Assembly (NCBI RefSeq): GCF_016907775.1
Contig: NZ_JAFBCO010000001.1
Span: forward strand, 1,488,001 to 1,552,000
Length of the DNA: 64,000 bases
Direction: 5' to 3'
DNA from: Pseudoglutamicibacter cumminsii
Lineage (GTDB): Bacteria; Actinomycetota; Actinomycetes; Actinomycetales; Micrococcaceae
In this document: positions 9,083 to 17,442 of the stretch, piece after piece
Layout of the letters: each line of letters begins with the position of its first letter
Position numbering within the stretch: position 1 is the stretch's first letter
Notes under the pieces: generated by a model
Databases searched by the model: none
What the model was told of the DNA's origin: nothing
Seen by the model: the letters and a program-made list of their open reading frames with translations, nothing else
Position numbers and translations under genes: made by a program

Positions 9083-10440
9083 TTGGCGCCTCCCATACGA
9101 CGCAAAACCTGGAACGGAGTGTAGGTAGCGATGACATCAAGGGGCGCGGACTGATCCGCGCGCATCGACCCCGCTGTTTCGATCGCGGTGCCGAGGTCCT
9201 TGATGGTCTGGCATTCAACGCCCGCGTAGTCGAGCCGGACCGCGAGGTCGAACGTGTTCCGGCCGGTCGCGATGACCTGCCGGCCCCGCAACGACTCAAA
9301 GTCAACATCCCACAGCCACGACACATCGCGGCCGTCAGCGAGTACCGAGTCGATCGCCAAAACAAGCGGATCGCTCGTACCCAGCGGAAGCGATTCCGCC
9401 CAGCCGGCAGGGTTCTTCGAAAGCATCAACCGGCACTTCACACCGCGAATCTCGTTGATCCCAAAGCGCCCAGCAGGGGCCTGAACCTTCCGCATACCAG
9501 CCAGAGCAGTCTCAGTGTCCACACCGAATTCACGCACGGTAGCCAACGCAACAGCGGCGTTACCCACGTTGAACCGGCCGGGCACGTTCAGCTGCAGGTC
9601 GAGTTCGTTGCCATCCGCATCGTGCACCGTTTCACCGCGCACCACGATCGTGGCCTTGTGCTGGCTCCGGCCGCAGCCAGGGCAACGCCATGTACCGGCG
9701 AAAGTGACGTTGCCGGCGTCATCGACCTCAGGGTTTTCGCGCTCCAAAACCGTGTCGCAGCCCGGGCACAGCACGGCATCGTCGTTCCACACCGAACCTG
9801 AATTGACCCACACGGTTTCGCGCGCGGTTTCGGCGGCCCACGCAACCAGCGGCTCTTCCGCGTTCGCGATCACGAGCGGGCCGTCTTCACCGGCCTCTTC
9901 GAGAGCGTTCCGCCACGCCCGAGCCAGGGCCTTGATTTCGTGGTTTCGGTCCAGCTGATCACGGGAGAAGTTCAGCATCGCGAGGATCTTCGGTTTCCCG
10001 AGCTTCACGAGGTCGGCGACCACACGCTCGTCGACCTCGAGCACCGCAATGTCGGCTTTCGGAGCTTCTGACAGTGCGGATGCGATGCCGCGGTGGAGGT
10101 TCGCGCCGTCAGAGTTCGTCACGAGGCGGTCGGCATCCTCGCCCAAGGCTTCGCGTACGGCGGCAGCCACAAAGTGGGTGGTTGTGGTTTTGCCGTTGGT
10201 TCCGGTGACCGCGACGACGGTGCGGCCAGCAAGTAGGTGTTCGAAAGCTCGCGGGGCCAGACGGGTGAGGATCGCACCTTGGATCGACTGACCCGAACCA
10301 CGGCCCACGACGCGTGAGGCGAGCGATGCGGCACGCCCCGCGAACGTCGCCAAAGACAAACGCGCACGGTCGAGAGCCGAGAGGCCCGCCCGGGCGCGTG
10401 GTTTAGACGTAGGAGGTTCGGGGAGTTGATGAGAAACCAT
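9079..10440 (-). CDS. murT: Lipid II isoglutaminyl synthase, Mur ligase subunit MurT
   Basis: MurT uses ATP and GatD-derived ammonia to convert the D-glutamate of the peptidoglycan stem to D-isoglutamine, at the membrane-facing lipid II pool. The ATP loop is GTNGKTTTTH. Two CPGC pairs about 45 residues apart form the Cys4 zinc ribbon typical of MurT, inserted in the Mur ligase middle domain. The C-terminal DUF1727 region follows. I use ATG 10440 (453 residues); the longer TTG frame from 10503 would read through a 13-bp hairpin and adds sequence unlike the family. Confidence 0.93.
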   Translation of the reverse strand: MVSHQLPEPPTSKPRARAGLSALDRARLSLATFAGRAASLASRVVGRGSGQSIQGAILTRLAPRAFEHLLAGRTVVAVTGTNGKTTTTHFVAAAVREALGEDADRLVTNSDGANLHRGIASALSEAPKADIAVLEVDERVVADLVKLGKPKILAMLNFSRDQLDRNHEIKALARAWRNALEEAGEDGPLVIANAEEPLVAWAAETARETVWVNSGSVWNDDAVLCPGCDTVLERENPEVDDAGNVTFAGTWRCPGCGRSQHKATIVVRGETVHDADGNELDLQLNVPGRFNVGNAAVALATVREFGVDTETALAGMRKVQAPAGRFGINEIRGVKCRLMLSKNPAGWAESLPLGTSDPLVLAIDSVLADGRDVSWLWDVDFESLRGRQVIATGRNTFDLAVRLDYAGVECQTIKDLGTAIETAGSMRADQSAPLDVIATYTPFQVLRRMGGAK

Positions 10441-10457
10441 AGGCTCTATCTTTCCAC

Positions 10458-10486
10458 GTGGGGAAGCGCTCACAGCGCTTCCCCAC
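10458..10486 (-). terminator. Hairpin between the DUF885 gene and murT
   Basis: A perfect 13-bp inverted repeat (10458-10470, 10474-10486) with a three-base loop ends 18 bases before the murT ATG. No T-run follows on the minus strand, so it may be a terminator for the upstream gene or a 5'-leader structure of murT. Confidence 0.5.
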
Positions 10487-10591
10487 ACGGAAACATAGGC
10501 CAAATGTGATATTTCTGGCTCACTCCGATGTCAGCGCGGCAGGCGGCGCGGTTGAGCCGAGCGCGCTGCGCTGTTTAGCCGATCGCCCCGC

Positions 10592-12262
10592 TTAGCGGAG
10601 TGCCCTGCGCAGCGAGTCGAGACCCATGCCGCCGAGCTTGAGTGCGCGGGTGTGGAAGTCTTTCGCGCTGAACTTGGAGCCTTCACGCTCTTCGGCTTCT
10701 GCGCGGATCTGCATCCAGATCTGCTCGCCGATCTTGTAGGACGGAGCCTGGCCCGGCCAGCCCATGTAGCGCAGCCACTCGAACTCGATGCGGCCTTCGG
10801 ATTCGAATACGTTCTTCTTGAGGAACTCGAGGCCCTTCTCAGCGGTCCATACGCCGGAACCCCAACGCTCTGGGATATCGAAGCCGCAATGCAAACCGAT
10901 GTCGAATACGACGCGGGCCGCACGCAAACGCTGAGCCATGAGCATTCCGAGGCGGTCGCCTGGATCTTCGAGGTAGCCGAGTTCTTCCATGAGGCGCTCA
11001 GCGTAGAGAGCCCAGCCTTCGCCGTGTCCGGAAGTCCAAGCGAATTCGCGGCGGAAGCTGTTGAGTTCGTCCGAGTTGATGGTCGAGGTAGCGATCTGCA
11101 GGTGGTGGCCTGGCACGCCTTCGTGGTAGACGGTCGAGGTTTCAGACCACGTCGTGAACGTGTCTTCGCCCTCTGGCACGGACCACCACATGCGGCCCGG
11201 GCGGGAGAAGTCATCGGATGGGCCCGTGTAGTAGATACCGCCCTCGTTGGTTGGAGCGATCATGCACTCGAGGCGATCCATAGGGGGATCGATCTCGAAG
11301 TGAGAACCGGCGAGCTCGAGCACGGCCTTGTCGGAGAGCTCCTGCATCCACTCGCGCAGCGCATCGGTTCCGTGAAGCTGGCGTGCAGGGTCTGCGTTGA
11401 GCACGTCCATCGCCTCCTCGATGGATGCGCCTGGCTTGATCTGCTCGGCGACCGCTTCTTGTTCTGCGATGATGCGGTCGAGCTCTTCAACACCCCACTG
11501 GTAGGCCTCTTCGAGGTCTACCTCGGCGCCGAGGAAGTCACGCGAAGCGAGCGCGTAGTATTCGCGGCCGCACGCGTCTTCTTGGCGGGCCGATGGGCGC
11601 AGAACGTCGGTGACGTACTCCGCGAAGTCTGCGTAGGCTTTGCCTGCCTGTGTCGCGGCGGCAACGAGTTCCTCGCGTGCCGCGTCGTCGAGTCCGGCAG
11701 GGGCTGCGATCTCGGTGATTTTCGCGAAGTAGCCGTCTTCGGCCGCGTAGGCCGCGCACTGCTCGGCGACGATGTCTACCTGGCGTACCGCGGGGACCTT
11801 GCCGTTGGCTCGAGCCTCTTCGAGGGTTGCGCGGTAGCCCTCTAGCGCGGCAGGGATGTGTTTGATGCGGCGCGTGATCCCGGCCCAGTCCTCAGCGGTC
11901 TCCTGCGGCATGAGGTCGAGGATCGATCGGATGCCTTGGGCCGGGGACGCGATGTTGTTGAACGACGGAACCCCGGTGTCCAGCAGTTCGAGCTTGACGG
12001 TGAGGCGCTCGTTCATGATGTCGAGCGTGACGGCGTCGGCGTCATCGGTTGGCTCGAGTGTCTTGAGCTTCTCGAGCGTGGATACCAACAGCTCGCGCTC
12101 CTGCGCTGTGCCTGCGGGGGAGTAGTCCGCGTAGTGGTCTGGGGCGTCTGGGCTCCCGATGCTCACGAGGTGTTCAGGCACGAGCTTGCCGAACGCGGTC
12201 ATGAATTCCTCGGCAACTGCATCGATCGCCGAAGGGGTACGTGGTGATGTAGGTGTAGTCAT
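10592..12262 (-). CDS. DUF885 family protein, probable zinc metallopeptidase
   Basis: 556 residues of the DUF885 family. The only catalytic-type motif I can see is HEGVPGHHLQIA in the C-terminal half, an HExxxHH-like zinc signature, followed further on by EGWALYAERLMEELGYL, which would supply the third ligand Glu as in gluzincin-type peptidases. There is no signal peptide, so it should be cytoplasmic. The substrate is unknown; known family members are annotated only as uncharacterised carboxypeptidase-like proteins. It starts 26 bases after the P-type ATPase stop, so the two may be co-transcribed. Confidence 0.85.
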   Translation of the reverse strand: MTTPTSPRTPSAIDAVAEEFMTAFGKLVPEHLVSIGSPDAPDHYADYSPAGTAQERELLVSTLEKLKTLEPTDDADAVTLDIMNERLTVKLELLDTGVPSFNNIASPAQGIRSILDLMPQETAEDWAGITRRIKHIPAALEGYRATLEEARANGKVPAVRQVDIVAEQCAAYAAEDGYFAKITEIAAPAGLDDAAREELVAAATQAGKAYADFAEYVTDVLRPSARQEDACGREYYALASRDFLGAEVDLEEAYQWGVEELDRIIAEQEAVAEQIKPGASIEEAMDVLNADPARQLHGTDALREWMQELSDKAVLELAGSHFEIDPPMDRLECMIAPTNEGGIYYTGPSDDFSRPGRMWWSVPEGEDTFTTWSETSTVYHEGVPGHHLQIATSTINSDELNSFRREFAWTSGHGEGWALYAERLMEELGYLEDPGDRLGMLMAQRLRAARVVFDIGLHCGFDIPERWGSGVWTAEKGLEFLKKNVFESEGRIEFEWLRYMGWPGQAPSYKIGEQIWMQIRAEAEEREGSKFSAKDFHTRALKLGGMGLDSLRRALR

Positions 12263-12287
12263 GAAACTAGCCTAAAACGTTATCGCT

Positions 12288-14291
12288 CTAAATGAGAGCT
12301 CGGTCACGGTTCGTCGCGTTCCGCCGAGGGAGGAATCGGCTCACACGGTCCGGGCCACCCAGTGCACGGAGTGCATAGAGGATGCACGCGAGGTCCACGA
12401 CTTCCTGCAGTAGCGCGCCGATGGTTGCCGGGATGAATCCGAAGGCCGCGAAACCCATGAGGCTCAGCGAGAGGGCGATACCGATGAGGATCGCGGTCAC
12501 TGCAACCTGATATGTCCACTTGCCGACGTCGACCGCGCGGGCCACCAACGAGATGTCTTCACGGGTGATCACGGCGTCGGCGGATTCACTTGCGGCCGAT
12601 GCTCCGCGTGCACCCATCGCGACGCCCACGCCGGCCGCGGCCAGCACTGGGGCGTCGTTGATGCCGTCGCCGACCATGAGGGTCGGCTGTTTCACCTCGG
12701 TGATGCGGCGGACTTTGTCTTCAGGCAACAGGTTGCCGGCAATGTCGGTGATACCGATGTGTTGACCGACCGAATCTGCGGTCGCTTGGTTATCGCCGGT
12801 CAGCAGCGCGACGTTGTTGACGCCGAGTCCGCGTAGGGCCTCGATGGTTCCGGCGGCTTCTTTGCGAACCTCGTCTGTCATGATGATGATCCCAGCGAGT
12901 TTTTCGCTAACGCTGATGTATACAGCGGTTTGGGAGGCCTGTAGTTCAGGCTGAGCGACCTCGCCCACGATTTCTTCGATGAAGGTCTTCTTGCCGACGC
13001 GAACATCCTGGCCGTCGACGACCGCACTCACGCCGTTGGTTGCGATCTCGCTCGCATCGTGGGCTTCAACCATTTCCAGGCCGCGTTCTTGCGCTTCCTG
13101 GACGATGCCGTGAGCCAGGACATGCGACGAGAACTGTTCGGCGGTCGCCGTGACCTGCAATAGGCGGTTTTCCTCGAAGCCTTCGGCGGGGAGGATGCGT
13201 TCGATGCTGGGGTGGCCGAACGTCACGGTGCCGGTCTTATCGAAGGCGGCGGAGTTCACGCGGGACAGTGTCTCCAGGGTTGCGCCGCCCTTGACGATGA
13301 CACCCAAGCGCGAAGCGCGGGACATTCCGCCCATGAACGCGACGGGGGCGCCGATCAGTAGCGGGCAAGGGGTGGCCAAGACCAGGACCTCAGCGAAACG
13401 CACCGGATCGCCAGAGAGCAACCACGCAACCCCCGCGACGAGGAGTGAAACGATCGTGAAAGGAACGGCGAAACGGTCCGCGACGCGAACAGTTGGCGCT
13501 TGCTGCTGCTCAGCTTCGCGCACGAGCTGCACGATGCGTTGATATTGCGAATCGTCCGCGGTCGCGACTGCACGAACGCGGATCGCGGTGTGACCGTTAA
13601 TAGAGCCCGACATGAGCTTCTCGCCACGCGTCTTGCTGAGGGGGAGCGGTTCACCTGTGAGGCTGGCTTCGTCGACCGAAGCGTGATCGTCGAGCAGTTC
13701 CGCATCCACCGGAACCACCTCGGATGGGCGAACCAAAAGGACATCGCCCACCTCAACGGCGGTGACCGGAACGTCGACGAGGCCTCGCCCGGCGGCTTCC
13801 AGGTCATGGTCTGCAGTGCTAGCTAACGCATCGGCGGTTGCGTCGGCGTGCGAGCCGTCTGCCGTGATGCGGTGAGCGGTATCGGGTGCCTTATCAACCA
13901 GCGCGGTGAGCTCACGTTGGGCTCTTGATGCCGCATAGTCTTCGAGGGCTTCGCCACCGGTGAGCATGAGCGCGATGATCGTCGCGGCGATGTATTCACC
14001 CACCAAGAGCGATGCGACCATCGCGACAACCGCGAGGATATCGAGGCCGAAGTTGCCCCGTAGGACGCTCTTGACCATGTCGACGGCCGTGATGAAGATG
14101 ATGACCGAAACGTACCCGGTGGCAACCCACCGGGCAGCTGGACTGTCGATGGCCCACAACGTGACGACAACCGCGAGCGCTACGAGCGTTGCGATCGCCA
14201 GAAAATATTTCTTCGCAAAACCTTTAAATCCGCCCATGGCCCCATGATGTGCCAAACCCCTGACGGTTTCTAGCGAAGCCAGGCTAACCAT
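12288..14291 (-). CDS. P1B-type heavy-metal translocating ATPase
   Basis: 667 residues. All P-type hallmarks are present: TGEPLP in the actuator domain, phosphorylation site DKTGTVT, and GDGINDAP in the hinge. The transmembrane metal motif is TPC (LATPCPLLIG) rather than the CPC of copper and zinc pumps, and the usual SEHPLA of the nucleotide domain reads SSHVLAHG, lacking the Pro. There is no N-terminal metal-binding CxxC domain; the chain starts almost directly with membrane helices. The metal cannot be read from sequence; the TPC class has been linked to nickel or iron. An iron-box-like site overlaps the promoter (14294-14312). ATG 14237 is an alternative start. Confidence 0.92.
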   Translation of the reverse strand: MVSLASLETVRGLAHHGAMGGFKGFAKKYFLAIATLVALAVVVTLWAIDSPAARWVATGYVSVIIFITAVDMVKSVLRGNFGLDILAVVAMVASLLVGEYIAATIIALMLTGGEALEDYAASRAQRELTALVDKAPDTAHRITADGSHADATADALASTADHDLEAAGRGLVDVPVTAVEVGDVLLVRPSEVVPVDAELLDDHASVDEASLTGEPLPLSKTRGEKLMSGSINGHTAIRVRAVATADDSQYQRIVQLVREAEQQQAPTVRVADRFAVPFTIVSLLVAGVAWLLSGDPVRFAEVLVLATPCPLLIGAPVAFMGGMSRASRLGVIVKGGATLETLSRVNSAAFDKTGTVTFGHPSIERILPAEGFEENRLLQVTATAEQFSSHVLAHGIVQEAQERGLEMVEAHDASEIATNGVSAVVDGQDVRVGKKTFIEEIVGEVAQPELQASQTAVYISVSEKLAGIIIMTDEVRKEAAGTIEALRGLGVNNVALLTGDNQATADSVGQHIGITDIAGNLLPEDKVRRITEVKQPTLMVGDGINDAPVLAAAGVGVAMGARGASAASESADAVITREDISLVARAVDVGKWTYQVAVTAILIGIALSLSLMGFAAFGFIPATIGALLQEVVDLACILYALRALGGPDRVSRFLPRRNATNRDRALI

Positions 14292-14293
14292 AG

Positions 14294-14312
14294 TTAGATC
14301 AGCCTTAGCGAA
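14294..14312 (-). promoter_or_regulatory. Candidate DtxR/IdeR-type iron box upstream of the metal ATPase
   Basis: TTAGATCAGCCTTAGCGAA matches 14 of 19 positions of the consensus TTAGGTTAGCCTAACCTAA and lies just upstream of the ATPase start, where it would cover the transcription start. Confidence 0.4.
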
Positions 14313-14394
14313 CCTATATCTGAAATGTCTAAGTTCATATAGACTAGGTAATTCTCGAGTCTCAAAATGTCCGCTAAGGTGAGGTGCAGAACGG

Positions 14395-14438
14395 GTGACC
14401 TAGGTCACTAGAGTAAGTCCTGGATCACTAAGGTGATC
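14395..14438 (+). promoter_or_regulatory. Paired palindromes upstream of the AAA+ ATPase, first one CRP/GlxR-like
   Basis: GTGACCTAGGTCAC (14395-14408) is a perfect palindrome and fits the core GTGAnnTAnnTCAC of actinobacterial GlxR/CRP sites. A second perfect inverted repeat, GATCACTAAGGTGATC (14423-14438), is centred 29 bp downstream. Both lie within 70 bp of the start codon, so they are likely operators. Confidence 0.55.
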
Positions 14439-14461
14439 GTGTTGTGTGAGGAGTGGACCTG

Positions 14462-16036
14462 ATGTTCATTGCGCCAGCCGCAGTGGTTCGAGCCACGACA
14501 TCAGAAGACATGGCGGTATCCCGCGAACAAGCCAAAACATGGCGTTCTGAAGGCATGGGGATTCCCGACCGATTCCTCACGGACTACGCACTTGAAGACC
14601 TCGCTGCAACCGCCGAATCTCTAGGTAACGAGACCTTCGTGCGTACCATCGCCGCAGTGCAAGCCGCACGCAAGGGTGACTACGGGACCATCCCGAGCAT
14701 CGAATCGGCCGAAGCGCTCTTCAAGCAGTTCCTTGCCGACGACAAGATCGACGGCTGGGTCTACGTGCAAGAAGAAGACGGATACCTGCACCCGTACCTG
14801 GTCGCCGACATCAAGTTTGAACACGCCGACATCTCTCGCGATGCACGCGTCAAGATCACGATGGAGGCTGACAGCCCGACGGTTCAGCGGCCTTCCAAGA
14901 CGCCACGGCTTTTGCTCCTGGAAGACACCGCGATCGTAGGTAAAACCCCGGAGCAGGCGCTGACCGCCCAGGGTGCATTCCATGAGACCGAAGAGCTCAA
15001 GGCCGCCTATCAGAAGCGCCGCGACGTCTATCAGGACATCATCGACAACGGTTTCGCGCAGCAATTCATGTTCACCGGAACCGCGATCCGCACCGAAGAC
15101 CACAAGTCGCCCAAGAACCGCACCAATCGCAAAGTGGTTCAGGACGTTAAGCCGGGTTCGATCGCGCCGCTGCGCACCGGAGCTCCATCAGTCCTCGCTG
15201 ACAGCGCCGACGGCCAGGGCCTCGGTGAAGTTCCCGTCGTAACCGCCGTCGCGGTCTTCGACCTTGCCGCGCAAGACTACATCGACGTCAACGTCGGCGA
15301 CCTCACCCCGTACGAATACGACGAAAACCTGCGAGACAAGCTGGTTCTGCCAGAAGAGCAAGTCGAGCTGCTCGACATCCTGACCTCCGACATCTCCGTG
15401 TTCACCGGAGACATCATCGAAGGCAAGTCTGCAGGCAACGTGATCCTCGCTCGCGGCCGGCCAGGCGTCGGTAAAACACTGACCGCGGAGGTCTACGCCG
15501 AAGTTTCGCACCGCCCGCTGTACTCGATCCATACCGGGACGCTCGGGATCAACCCCGAATCGATCCGGAAAAACCTCGAGACCGCATTCGAGCGTGCCAA
15601 GCGCTGGGACGCGGTGCTGTTGCTCGACGAAGCCGACGTCTTCGTACTGCAGCGCGGGCTTGAGCTTGAGCAGAACGCGATTGTCGCCGAGTTCCTGCGC
15701 ACCCTCGAGTACTACGACGGCCTGCTCTTCCTCACGACCAACCGCGTGGATGGGGTCGACGAGGCCATCCTGGCTCGTTGCGCAGTCGTGATCGACTACG
15801 ACCTGCCAAGCCGTGAAGACGCCCGCACCATCTGGGGCATGCTCGCAGACGGCCACGGCGCTGACCTCGGGGACGAGTTGCTCGAGACCCTCGTAGAAAC
15901 GTTCCCTGAAGTCACCCCGCGCGACATCAAGATGATCCTCCGCCTCGCACTGCGCATCGCGGCATTCCGCAAGGACGAACCGAATCTCGAAGCGTTCATC
16001 ACCGCGGCGAAATACCGGGGCATCCATCCTGCATAA
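14462..16036 (+). CDS. AAA+ ATPase with uncharacterised N-terminal half
   Basis: 524 residues from the ATG at 14462, preceded by GAGGAG nine bases upstream; the GTG at 14453 has no room for a ribosome site. The C-terminal half is one AAA module: Walker A ARGRPGVGKTLTAE, Walker B VLLLDEADVF, a sensor-1-like TTNRVDGVDEAI and a downstream Arg in ILARC. The N-terminal ~290 residues are hydrophilic and I do not recognise them. No protease domain, membrane segment or partner gene is visible, so it may be a stand-alone remodelling ATPase. It lies 95 bp upstream of catA on the same strand; a functional link to catechol breakdown is possible but unproven. Confidence 0.85.
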   Translation: MFIAPAAVVRATTSEDMAVSREQAKTWRSEGMGIPDRFLTDYALEDLAATAESLGNETFVRTIAAVQAARKGDYGTIPSIESAEALFKQFLADDKIDGWVYVQEEDGYLHPYLVADIKFEHADISRDARVKITMEADSPTVQRPSKTPRLLLLEDTAIVGKTPEQALTAQGAFHETEELKAAYQKRRDVYQDIIDNGFAQQFMFTGTAIRTEDHKSPKNRTNRKVVQDVKPGSIAPLRTGAPSVLADSADGQGLGEVPVVTAVAVFDLAAQDYIDVNVGDLTPYEYDENLRDKLVLPEEQVELLDILTSDISVFTGDIIEGKSAGNVILARGRPGVGKTLTAEVYAEVSHRPLYSIHTGTLGINPESIRKNLETAFERAKRWDAVLLLDEADVFVLQRGLELEQNAIVAEFLRTLEYYDGLLFLTTNRVDGVDEAILARCAVVIDYDLPSREDARTIWGMLADGHGADLGDELLETLVETFPEVTPRDIKMILRLALRIAAFRKDEPNLEAFITAAKYRGIHPA

Positions 16037-16131
16037 GCCTTCCGTAGCGGCACCAGACCAGGCGCCGCATCGGGATATAACCTCAACCCAACCCAGAACG
16101 ACCACAACTACTCAACCCATAAGGAGCAATC

Positions 16132-17001
16132 ATGGCTACCCAGCACACCCAGGCATCTGAAGCCCGCGCTGCAGACTCCGGCGCACAGGCATCGGCCCGC
16201 TTCAAGGACCGTGCTGCTGCACACCGCGGCGATCAGCCAGTTGACCACGAGCGCGTTAGCCTGCTTGCCGGCAAGGCCATCAAGGCCCTGACCGACATCG
16301 TCTACGAAGAGAAGGTCTCCTACGACGAGTACAACGCCCTGAAGTCTTGGCTCATCAAGGTCGGCGAAGACGGCGAGTGGCCGCTGTTCCTCGACGTATG
16401 GATCGAGCACGCAGTTGAGGACGTAGCAACCGAGCACCGCGAAGGCTCCAAGGGCACCATCGAAGGCCCTTACTACGTCGAAGACTCGCCAGAGTACGAA
16501 TGGGACGCCAAAATCCCGATGCGCGAAGACGAGCCGGGCACCCCGTTCCGTTTCAAGTCCAAGGTCACGGCTGTTGACGGCACGCCGCTCTCGAACGCCA
16601 AGATCGAGATGTGGCACGCCGACGAATACGGCCTGTACTCGCAGTTCGCTCCAGGCATCCCGGAGTGGAACCTGCGCGCAAGCTTCCTCGCTAACGAGGA
16701 CGGCGAATTCGACATCAAGACGATCCGTCCTGCGCCATACCAGATCCCAACCGAAGGTGCATGCGGTCAGCTGATCGAGGCCGCTGGCTGGCACGCATGG
16801 CGTCCAGCACACATCCACGTCAAGGTCTCCGCGCCAGGCTACGAGCTGCTCACCGCGCAGCTCTACTTCCCAGGCGACGAGCACAACGACGACGACATCG
16901 CATCGGCAGTCAAGCCAGAGCTCATGCTCGACCCTAAGCCGGCAAGCGACGGCGAAGGCGAAGAGGTCCAGTACGACTTCGTCCTCGACCCAGAACGCTG
17001 A
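16132..17001 (+). CDS. catA: Catechol 1,2-dioxygenase (intradiol)
   Basis: CatA cleaves catechol between its hydroxyls to cis,cis-muconate using non-haem Fe(III). 289 residues, with AAGGAG just upstream of the ATG. The four iron ligands can be placed: Tyr115 (EGPYYVE), Tyr203 (PAPYQIP), His227 and His229 (PAHIHVK). The N-terminal ~100 residues form the dimerisation helices. A hydroxyquinol dioxygenase would look similar, but catB and catC nearby favour catechol. It is followed by its own terminator, so it is separate from the monooxygenase gene. Confidence 0.94.
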   Translation: MATQHTQASEARAADSGAQASARFKDRAAAHRGDQPVDHERVSLLAGKAIKALTDIVYEEKVSYDEYNALKSWLIKVGEDGEWPLFLDVWIEHAVEDVATEHREGSKGTIEGPYYVEDSPEYEWDAKIPMREDEPGTPFRFKSKVTAVDGTPLSNAKIEMWHADEYGLYSQFAPGIPEWNLRASFLANEDGEFDIKTIRPAPYQIPTEGACGQLIEAAGWHAWRPAHIHVKVSAPGYELLTAQLYFPGDEHNDDDIASAVKPELMLDPKPASDGEGEEVQYDFVLDPER

Positions 17002-17060
17002 TCCGTATACAGCGCTGATCTGTTGAGGCGTTGAGTAACGCCTCAGGATGAGATAGGCGA

Positions 17061-17089
17061 GTGGCCCCGACCATTACGGTCGGGGCCAC
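17061..17089 (+). terminator. catA terminator
   Basis: A perfect 12-bp GC-rich stem (17061-17072, 17078-17089) with a five-base loop follows the catA stop and precedes a T-containing stretch. Confidence 0.8.
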
Positions 17090-17129
17090 GTCTGTTTAAG
17101 CGGTGGTCCAAGCGGAGGTGAGTTAAAGG

Positions 17130-17428
17130 TTGCCTTCACATCTTTTGCTCTCTTATACAGGTTGTTGTCCGGTTGATACATGGTGAGTTTGAAAAAGAAT
17201 TTATTGTCTGTATTGATTCAGTATTTCTGACAATTCTTTTTCTAGGTTCGCGGCGTTCGTGCCGGATGTAACTCTGTGATTACAGAGATCGTGTTGGATC
17301 AATGCGTACTTCGAGTAAAGATATCCCCACTATTCGGGGAGTCAGATTCAGGTATTGTGCCTCAATTCATACAGTTGGATTAATTGCTAGCTTGGTCTCA
17401 ATCGCACATTGTGTGACGTGCGTTACAC
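17130..17428 (+). promoter_or_regulatory. AT-rich control region of the phenol monooxygenase with two inverted repeats
   Basis: The ~350 bp between the catA terminator and the monooxygenase start is clearly richer in A+T than its surroundings and has no coding potential on either strand. It contains CTCTGTGATTACAGAG (17272-17287, perfect 6-bp arms) and an imperfect 7-bp repeat GTGTGAC/GTTACAC (17411-17428), the latter resembling a CRP/GlxR site (10 of 12 fixed positions) and ending two bases before the ribosome site. Confidence 0.55.
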
Positions 17429-17442
17429 CAGGAGGCAATACC

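Noticed and set aside
17302-17442. N-terminal extension of the phenol monooxygenase
   Set aside because: It would place coding sequence through operator-like repeats and over a good ribosome site at 17430; the family starts at the later GTG.
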